From assembly GCF_011751945.2 (NCBI RefSeq), contig NZ_CP064951.1, positions 868,001 to 932,000 of the forward strand: a stretch of DNA of 64,000 bases, read 5' to 3'. Both the position numbers and the translations under genes were made by a program. Source of the stretch: Actinomyces sp. zg-332 (GTDB lineage Bacteria; Actinomycetota; Actinomycetes; Actinomycetales; Actinomycetaceae). The notes below the pieces were generated by a model. That model did not search any database. It was given only the letters and a program-made list of their open reading frames with translations, and had not been told where the DNA came from. Shown here piece after piece: positions 57,256-64,000 of the stretch; within the stretch, counting starts at the first letter, position 1, and each line of letters begins with the position of its first letter.

Positions 57256-58062
57256 ATGAGTGAAAAAGAAAAGTTTTGTCCACCAGAAACCTCAATGATA
57301 TGTGCAGTAAACGTCCATAAATTCTTTGGCGATAAGCATATTCTAAAAGATATAAACCTTACTGTACATAAAGGAGAAGTAGTTGTTCTTCTAGGCCCTA
57401 GTGGTTCAGGTAAATCCACTTTACTAAGGTGCTTCAACGAATTAGAAGAAGTAACTGCAGGGCGTATATGGATAAATGGTGAACTACTTGGAATACGTGA
57501 AGTAGAAAAAGACGGAGAAGTAATCCCTCACAAGTTATCTGATAAAGAAATAGCTAAACAGCGTACTCAGATTGGAATGGTATTCCAAAGGTTCAATTTG
57601 TTCCCTCACATGACAGCTTTAGAAAACGTTATGGAAGCACCAATTCGAGTAAAGAAAATGTCCAAAGACAAAGCTCGAGAAATTGCTTTGAAACAGCTAG
57701 AGCTGGTAGATATGGATGACAGATGTGATTACTATCCATCACAGTTATCAGGTGGACAGCAGCAGCGTATTGCTATTGCTAGAGCTTTAGCAATGGAACC
57801 TGAGCTAATGCTGTTTGATGAACCAACTTCAGCTTTGGATCCAGAACTAGTCGGTGAAGTTCTAAAGGTAATGAAAATTCTAGCAAAATCCGGTATGACT
57901 ATGGTTGTGGTTACACATGAAATGGGCTTTGCTAGAGAAGCAGCTGACTACGTCGTATTTATGGATGAAGGAATGATTATTGAGCAAGCTGAACCAAATG
58001 AGCTATTCGATAATCCAAAACACAAACGTGTACAAAGTTTCTTCTCAAAGGTTATTAAGTAA
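57256..58062 (+). CDS. Amino-acid ABC transporter ATP-binding protein (GlnQ/HisP family)
   Basis: 268 residues. Walker [11 protein letters not shown] (about 51-60), Q-loop in [19 protein letters not shown], signature [15 protein letters not shown], Walker [17 protein letters not shown] and switch His in [16 protein letters not shown]. It powers uptake by the preceding permease. The start lies 6 bases after the permease stop, and a terminator closes the operon. Confidence 0.94.
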   Translation: MSEKEKFCPPETSMICAVNVHKFFGDKHILKDINLTVHKGEVVVLLGPSGSGKSTLLRCFNELEEVTAGRIWINGELLGIREVEKDGEVIPHKLSDKEIAKQRTQIGMVFQRFNLFPHMTALENVMEAPIRVKKMSKDKAREIALKQLELVDMDDRCDYYPSQLSGGQQQRIAIARALAMEPELMLFDEPTSALDPELVGEVLKVMKILAKSGMTMVVVTHEMGFAREAADYVVFMDEGMIIEQAEPNELFDNPKHKRVQSFFSKVIK

Positions 58063-58075
58063 ATAACTAAGTGTA

Positions 58076-58101
58076 AATGGGTGGGAGTATTCCCACCCAT
58101 T
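58076..58101 (+). terminator. Rho-independent terminator of the ABC transporter operon
   Basis: Arms 58076-58086 and 58091-58101 (AATGGGTGGGA/TCCCACCCATT) with a 4-base loop, 14 bases after the stop, followed by CATATTTT. Confidence 0.9.
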
Positions 58102-58509
58102 CATATTTTAAAGCTATATTCTATTTTACTGTTGGACAACACTTTAATCTTGTAATCTAAATCATCTATAGTGAAACATAAAACCCAAGTTTACTACTGC
58201 TAATAATATCTATTATAAAATATACAAAATCGCTGGTTTGTATATTTTCAGCGTAAATAAAACTATAAACTTTCCTTTACTTTCTTCTACTTTTCACCAT
58301 GAAGTAAACTAATTTTATTCGCACGCCTACATATAATTACGAGGTTATTATTATTGAGACACTATCCTTTAGGCACTTTCGTAGCACTAGACAAAACGCG
58401 AAGCTCATCATATCCACTAGCAATACATCTCGTCACTGCTACAAGCAACAGCGTTAAAATTCAACGCTAAGAGAACTGTTAGACAATATCCAAGCAATAT
58501 AAGGTAATA
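58102..58509. other. Intergenic region between the ABC operon and glnE
   Basis: About 400 bases between convergent genes. A 38-codon plus-strand frame near 58353-58470 has no support beyond an ACGAGG motif. Nothing else seen. Confidence 0.4.
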
Positions 58510-61500
58510 TCAATCACTGTCGCTAGTATCATCACTGAAAAAGAGCTTTTCATAAACCATATGGCAATGCCTACCTGCTAGTAAATACTGTTCCTCTGCT
58601 AACCATATATCAGAAGTAGTATTACCTAACAGATAATTAACGTTTCGAGTCATAAGCGAGGTAGTAGGCAACATATCGTTTTCTCTTGACTTTAGTTTCC
58701 CGCTTGCAAGCATATTAGCTATACGTATTTCAGTAGCGTAAATCCAAGATTTCAACAATATTTCTTTTTCTTCCTCAGAAATTATTGAATACTCGCATAG
58801 TTTATCTAAAGCAACAATAGTGTTTGTGGTTTGTAACTCATCATACTTATGAGCATATTTTAGCTGTAAAATTTGTACAGCCCATTCAACATCACATAAA
58901 CCACCAATACCAAATTTCAAATGCCTATTAGCTTTTACTCGTTTAGGTATTCTTTCGATATCCATTCGGGCTTTCAGACGTCTGATTTGTCGCAAAGCTT
59001 CAGCTGATAATTCCTCACTATAACGCAAAGAGTCCACTAGTTTCATAAAGGCATTAGTAAGGTCACTATCTCCTGTTATAGGTCGACAGCGTATAAGAGC
59101 ATGACGTTCCCAAGAACAGGTCCATTTATCAAAATACTTTGAATATGAAGATAAGCTACGTGTAACTTCCCCACTACTTCCCTCAGGTCTAAGCCCTAAA
59201 TCAATATCTAAAGGTAGTTCTTCACTTACTTCTCCAAGCAAAGTTTTTATAGTTCTAGCAATAAAATGTGCAACTTTACTAGCAAATAGAGTAACTTTTT
59301 CATCTTCTTTGTATTCAGACCCTGTTTGTAAAATAGATAAATCTAGCGAGGAAGATTCTTTTTTGTCCTCTTCCAAGTTTATTTTTCCATAATCGTAAAT
59401 ATATAAAACATCAGCGTCAGAAGAGTAAACACACTCTTTTCCACCCAGACGTCCCATACCAATTACAGCAAATTCTAGCAGAGATATATCAAAGCCCTCA
59501 GGTGGCTGATTAGAAACTAAGAACTCTTTTTCTACCATACGTTTAGCTACTTCATAAATCCCATATATAGCCAAATCGTTTAATGTAGATATATATTCAA
59601 CTGTGCGCTGAACTTGTATACCAAAAATACAGTCGATAATGGCACACCTTATTAGTTCTCTAGCTCTAATGCGACGAATATGTGTAGCAATTTGTATTTC
59701 GTCACTATGCCTATCAAGTATGGCATCTATTTCTTGTTTTAGTGATTCATAGCTTCTAGGAGAAAGCTCATTTTCGTTTTCGAGCCATCGAATAGCTTCA
59801 GGGAAATTCACCAGCTCACGTGCTATAAATGCTGAATTGGATAAAATTTTACACAAATATTTACAAGCAATATTGGAATCTCTCAAAAATCCTAAATACC
59901 AATGCGAATCCCCTACCGTTTCAGAAAGTATACGGAAGTTTAGCAAGGCACTATCAGGGTTTGCTCCATGGCTCATCCACTCTATAAGTACTGGTAAAAG
60001 ATGTCTGTGTATAACCGATCGTCGCCTAGTTCCTCTCGTAAGAGAGCGGATATTGCTTATCGCAGCATTAGGGTCTTTAAAACCTATAGCTTCCAACCTA
60101 GTAAAAATAATATTACTTTCTAAAGCAAAAGCTTGCTTATCTAAAGATGCCGCAACGTTTAGAATTGGACTGTAAAAAATATCTTTATGCAGATTTCGCA
60201 CTAAAATACGTTTATTTTTAAGAAAACTCTCAAAAGAAGTAGCATTATCTACCGTATTTATTTTCAATGACTTAGCAAGCAAACGTAAACTAGTCTCACT
60301 TTTAGGCACAACATGAGTTCTTTGCATTTTCATAACTTGTAAACGATGTTCAACTAAACGCAAAAAACTGCAGCAGTAAACTAAATCTTCATAGATATCT
60401 CTAGAAATATAGCCATTGTCACACAGCTCTTTTATTGCTTCAAAAGTATTTGATGAACGAATATTGCTATCGAGCCTACCATGTACGAGTTGCAAAAGCT
60501 GAATACTAAATTCTATATCCCTTATGCCTCCTGAGCCAAGTTTAATATTACGATCAGCGTTAGAAGAAATATTGCTTTCAACCTTTTTACGCATCTTTCG
60601 ACAGTTATCTACAAAATTTTCACTATTTGATATGTTCCACACTAGCGGAGTAACAAAGTCAATAAATTCCTCAGCTATTTGCTTATCCCCAGCCATATAG
60701 CGGGCTTTTAGTAAAGCTTGAAATTCCCAGTCTTTAGCCCATTTAGTATAGTATGTTTTACAGTACTCCAAAGTGTGTGCAATAGATCCATCTTTTCCTT
60801 CAGGGCGTAAATTCAAATCTAAAGGCCACAGTTTAGGGTAAATACTATCAGTAAAGCTATTTCCACCACAAATACTACACACTTCATTTATAATTGAAAC
60901 AAGTTTTGTGTAGTTATCTTTATCACCTTCTGAGTCTATTTCCACAGAAGTTTTCGTAATAGTTGCACTGTTACTAGTATTTTCTAAAGTATTTGAAATA
61001 TTACTTTGGCTTTCTTTTATGTTAGACAAATCTTTATACAAGAAAATTACGTCAACATCAGAAATATAGTTCAGCTCATGGCTACCAGCCTTGCCCATAG
61101 CCATAACAGATATCGCAATATTGTTATCAGGGTCATGTTTGTTTTTGGCAATTTTTAAAGCTGATTCAACTGTTGCGTCAACGAGGTTAGATAGCTTACG
61201 CGTAATATTATCAACTTGTTGAACAGGGTTAGTATAAGTCAAATCATCACCCAGAATTGAAAGTAAATAACCCCAATAGTATTTCCTAATATCATCAGTG
61301 GTAAAAGTGTCATCGGGGTAAGAAAAAGTGTAGTTATTATCAAAGTTAGCTGTAAAACAAAAATATTTAGGATCCAAATACTTTAAATGCTTAGGATTAG
61401 AAACTAAGAAATCAGTATAAAAACCACTAAAAGTAAGCACATTTATAATGCGTTCAAACCAAGTTTTACTTTCCAACGCAGATAAAAGCAAAGACTTTCC

Positions 61501-61689
61501 ATCTTGTGTTTGACATACTCTGAGCAAAGCCAAAAGAGTTAAATCAGGATCTATGCTCTTAGCTAGAGTTTCAAAAAATACGTTTTTATCAGCAAAAATA
61601 CTAAGTTCACTGTTTACGAACCAATCACAGGCTCTAGAAATTTGAATTACCCCACAAGTTCTGAGTTTGTTTTCTATAGTGTTTGTCAT
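58510..61689 (-). CDS. glnE: Bifunctional glutamine synthetase adenylyltransferase/deadenylase
   Basis: 1059 residues, full length. Two nucleotidyltransferase domains: the N-terminal deadenylase has MAMGKAGSHELNYISDVDVIF (about 198-218 region) and LGSGGIRDIEFSIQLLQ. The C-terminal adenylyltransferase has VIGMGRLGGKECVYSSDADVLYIYD and FGIGGLCDVEWAVQIL. In both, the paired Asp residues are present. GlnE switches glutamine synthetase off or on by AMP transfer in response to nitrogen status. An acidic low-complexity insert (about 225-255, Ser/Asn/Thr-rich) lies in the N-half. No glnA adjoins it here. It is monocistronic. Confidence 0.93.
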   Translation of the reverse strand: MTNTIENKLRTCGVIQISRACDWFVNSELSIFADKNVFFETLAKSIDPDLTLLALLRVCQTQDGKSLLLSALESKTWFERIINVLTFSGFYTDFLVSNPKHLKYLDPKYFCFTANFDNNYTFSYPDDTFTTDDIRKYYWGYLLSILGDDLTYTNPVQQVDNITRKLSNLVDATVESALKIAKNKHDPDNNIAISVMAMGKAGSHELNYISDVDVIFLYKDLSNIKESQSNISNTLENTSNSATITKTSVEIDSEGDKDNYTKLVSIINEVCSICGGNSFTDSIYPKLWPLDLNLRPEGKDGSIAHTLEYCKTYYTKWAKDWEFQALLKARYMAGDKQIAEEFIDFVTPLVWNISNSENFVDNCRKMRKKVESNISSNADRNIKLGSGGIRDIEFSIQLLQLVHGRLDSNIRSSNTFEAIKELCDNGYISRDIYEDLVYCCSFLRLVEHRLQVMKMQRTHVVPKSETSLRLLAKSLKINTVDNATSFESFLKNKRILVRNLHKDIFYSPILNVAASLDKQAFALESNIIFTRLEAIGFKDPNAAISNIRSLTRGTRRRSVIHRHLLPVLIEWMSHGANPDSALLNFRILSETVGDSHWYLGFLRDSNIACKYLCKILSNSAFIARELVNFPEAIRWLENENELSPRSYESLKQEIDAILDRHSDEIQIATHIRRIRARELIRCAIIDCIFGIQVQRTVEYISTLNDLAIYGIYEVAKRMVEKEFLVSNQPPEGFDISLLEFAVIGMGRLGGKECVYSSDADVLYIYDYGKINLEEDKKESSSLDLSILQTGSEYKEDEKVTLFASKVAHFIARTIKTLLGEVSEELPLDIDLGLRPEGSSGEVTRSLSSYSKYFDKWTCSWERHALIRCRPITGDSDLTNAFMKLVDSLRYSEELSAEALRQIRRLKARMDIERIPKRVKANRHLKFGIGGLCDVEWAVQILQLKYAHKYDELQTTNTIVALDKLCEYSIISEEEKEILLKSWIYATEIRIANMLASGKLKSRENDMLPTTSLMTRNVNYLLGNTTSDIWLAEEQYLLAGRHCHMVYEKLFFSDDTSDSD

Positions 61690-61949
61690 CTTATTCCTAC
61701 ATTGTCGTCCCGATGAAATGAGTAGCCAAACCTAAATTTAAAATGAGGCAATTAAAACTATTATATAAAAGCGTAGTTTGAAAGCAAAATCTCCATTTTT
61801 GAAAGTAAAACTTTATTATTTGAATGATAAATCACTGTATTTTTATTGTGGGAGTTTAGCTTGATGTATTTACTAATAAGACTATTATACCTTTACTTTC
61901 TTTCTACTTTACTTTTTTATACTAATATTTCTCGAATTCCCATCTCTTA
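61690..61949. other. AT-rich spacer, nothing found
   Basis: About 260 bases between glnE and the pseudogene. It must contain the glnE promoter. I see no ORF. Confidence 0.4.
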
Positions 61950-63120
61950 TCAATTAGGCATAAAACATTCATAAATTGGATATAAACACAGATTTTTCTT
62001 TGGCTTGTAGTTTTCTTCACAAATCTTGCAATCAATAAGCTTTAAAGTCTCAATATTTGCTTCACATTCTTTTATATAGAGATGTTTTTCTTCCGCATTA
62101 TCAAATGCTTCTAAAGGTTCATTCATTTCTTCTATGAGTTCTTCTTTAGCTTCATTTATTGTCTGTGCTATTTAACTTTATATTCTTCTTTTCTACCTAA
62201 AACCCACAAACTATACCACAAAAAAACTGTGTTCCCAGCTGGTCAAAGCATAGCCATCATCTTTTGTCTTTTCTAAAAATACATCATATTCTTCCAGCTC
62301 AAAATATAAGTCTGTTATTTCATAGCTTTCGATCTCATCATTCGTATAAACTTTATATTTATCATCTATTCCTGCCTTAACTTGTTTTAAATATAAGTAA
62401 GATTTTTCTTTATTTCCTAATTTTAAATACGTGTATGCTAATGCGAGCAGTAGGTTCATTCTATTGGGATATTTTATAAGCAAGTTTTCAACCTGTTCTT
62501 TACCCTGTATAAAATCTTAACTCATACAAAACGAAACTGCATAAGAGTACTCATACTTATATGCCTTCTAGTTCTACAGCCTTTTTAAGATAATTTTTAG
62601 CTCTTTCGAAATACAGTTTAGCTTTTTGGAAATCATGGCCTTGTCTAAGGACTTCCCCACCTCTAAAATCATTTTGCCATCTTATAAACTCAAGATAAGC
62701 TTTTCCATAATAGCTTTCAGGTAAAGCCTTACCAGTACCAATAGCTATATCAAGCCATCTATCTACATCATCTAAAAGATATTCTTCACGAAAGTACACA
62801 GCAATATTGCTAGCAAGCTGAGCTATTTAAGTATTTGTCATTTGTAACTTATATTTGTCATAGAAACTTTCAAGGATTCTTATTGATTTTTCAGCACTTC
62901 TTTCGATTTCAAACTTTACAGAAGCAAGTGTAGATATAGCAGAAACGTTTATAGGGTTTTCTTCTAGAGTGTGTATCAGAAAAACTTCCAACTCTTTTAG
63001 TGTTTTAACTAGTTCTTCTCATGCCTTATGCATTTCTTCGCGTGAGGTTTGGAAATAATTATTCTCACGAAGATAGCTGATTTTATTTACTAACACATCT
63101 AGTTCTTTTTCTTTAGACAT
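61950..63120 (-). pseudogene. Decayed TPR-like protein gene
   Basis: From ATG 63120 the frame reads MSKEKELDVLVNKISYLREN, is cut by TGA (in KA*EELVKTL) and TAA (in TNT*IAQLAS), and continues through YFREEYLLDD and GRAKNY-type helices to a stop at 62557. A frameshift leads to AYKYEYSYAVSF, another TAA, then KEQVENLLIKYPNRMNLLLA and YTYLKLGNKEKSYLYLKQ (TPR-like helices), another stop near 62211, a further shift, and finally EAKEELIEEMNEPLEAF and a TGA at 61950. The pieces line up in order, so this is one gene with several lesions. The ancestral product was a cytosolic, TPR-like helical protein of about 380 residues. Confidence 0.75.
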
Positions 63121-63456
63121 ACTTATTCCCATTATGAAAGCTTGCTCAATTGTTGATTTTATTAGCGTCTCATAACTACTTGGTCAGCATATATCTTACT
63201 ATTTATGTACCGTATCATAAAATCAACTTTTACCTATTGCACATCAAGTTTCTGTCTTTAAGCTATATTAGTACCAATATGTACAAGCCATTATCTGGTA
63301 AATAAATAATTTTTACTACTTAAGAGTATCTTTACATATTATTTTAATAATCAATTCTAAGCTACGTATTTTCCTACTTTATTTCTCTATCAAAAACAAT
63401 AATAATGAACTATTTTTAGGAAACTTACACCACAATTACTATCTAAACACGTTTAT
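63121..63456. other. AT-rich spacer, nothing found
   Basis: 336 bases without an ORF or strong hairpin. Confidence 0.4.
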
Positions 63457-63705
63457 TTACTTACTTAGGATAAAAAGACCCATACCGCTTATAACTAGCA
63501 CAATACCCATTATACCTAAAAATACACGATACCCTTTTTCTCCAAAAATAGACAAAATTATCCAAGGAATAGTTTTATTTCTACCACTTGGATTTTTTCT
63601 AACTACCCAGTCCCAGTCACGTATAGCTGCTATTAAAACAAGTATTCCAAAACCCATAAGTGGAAATTGGTAATAACTTTTTAATAATTCAGTTATTTTA
63701 TCCAT
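63457..63705 (-). CDS. Imm17-like small membrane protein
   Basis: 82 residues with two membrane segments (about 12-28 and 60-79) and a charged middle (RDWDWVVRKNPSGRNKT). The pattern GFGILVLIAAIRDWDWV, then GEKGYRVFLGIMGIVLVISG resembles Imm17, a family of predicted immunity proteins in polymorphic toxin loci. No toxin gene is visible nearby; the upstream-facing sequence leaves the window 295 bases further on. Family assignment is from memory of the pattern. Confidence 0.6.
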   Translation of the reverse strand: MDKITELLKSYYQFPLMGFGILVLIAAIRDWDWVVRKNPSGRNKTIPWIILSIFGEKGYRVFLGIMGIVLVISGMGLFILSK

Positions 63706-64000
63706 AATTTATTTCTCTATACTAACATCGTTGTTTCACTATATAAGTTATAAATTGTATTCAAAGTTTATACAGTTTTACTAAGCCCAAGTATATTTGA
63801 ATAAACAAACTTTTACAAAACTTAAAAAACATTCTAAATACTTTGCTAATCACTTTGTAAGCTAAATGTTACTCCCTGTCTAACCGTTCAAACTATAAAT
63901 TTATGAGTTTGTCACTCATATGCTTTTCAAAATATCTATATATTTGACTCAGCAAAACTCTGCGATAGTATTTACACTTTTCATATTTAATATTTTTATT
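63706..64000. other. Right edge of the window, nothing found
   Basis: 295 AT-rich bases without a supported feature. The promoter of the Imm17-like gene is expected here. Confidence 0.4.

Noticed and set aside
58353-58470. 38-codon plus-strand frame between the ABC operon and glnE
   Set aside because: Would need a TTG start, has no homolog I recognise, and lies beyond a strong terminator.
1-64000. CRISPR array, rRNA genes, prophage or intact insertion sequence
   Set aside because: No regularly spaced repeats, rRNA sequence, phage structural genes or transposase motifs were seen on either strand.

Overview
The window is a low-GC chromosomal stretch from a Gram-positive actinobacterium, probably an anaerobic or facultative host-associated member of the Actinomycetaceae/Bifidobacteriaceae type (inference). 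Evidence: DUF3145 and DUF3866 proteins, a HelY-like helicase, TrmI, GlnE, two adjacent clpP genes, a short zinc-type protein near uppP, and an ileS T-box with a very short stem I. The genes are AT-rich throughout, except one block next to a tRNA-Gly gene.

Layout. 1-6.7 kb: HelY-like helicase (cut by the window edge), DUF3866, DUF3145, tyrS, argR. 7.2-10.8 kb: three small exported or membrane proteins ahead of a two-component system. 11-24.8 kb, minus strand: threonine aldolase, ndk, a phosphatidylcholine-synthase-like enzyme, folC, T-box-controlled ileS, an Ogg1-like glycosylase, lgt, FKBP, trmI, a HAD phosphatase, uppP. 25.1-33 kb: an ABC-F ATPase and a complete pyrBICFKDE operon, preceded by a promoter, an unlisted 51-codon leader ORF and an intrinsic terminator that contains the leader stop codon. 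33.2-37.9 kb: a SufT-like protein, clpX, clpP2, clpP1, tig. 38.2-46 kb is accessory: two tRNAs, an LPKTG surface protein of foreign composition, gene debris, a decayed bacteriocin-like gene with a partner that shares its last module, and an LAATG surface protein. 46.6-51.9 kb: a five-gene operon of three ATP-grasp ligases, an MFS exporter and a kinase/PLP-enzyme chimera. 52.3-61.7 kb: xerD, pgi, an amino-acid ABC transporter behind ARG-box-like repeats, and glnE. 61.9-63.7 kb: a TPR-like pseudogene and an Imm17-like protein.

How the genes relate. ArgR (6.4 kb) probably controls the transporter at 55.4 kb. Lgt (20 kb) would lipidate that transporter's binding protein. Tig, ClpP1P2 and ClpX form a protein quality-control block. 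The pyr operon makes UMP and appears to be controlled by pyrBI-style attenuation. The best candidate for an undescribed system is the ATP-grasp operon. It has the ligase-plus-exporter logic of dipeptide antibiotic loci such as bacD-bacE, but its first gene looks like an in-frame fusion of the front half of a PduX-like threonine kinase to the back half of a cysteine-synthase-family enzyme.
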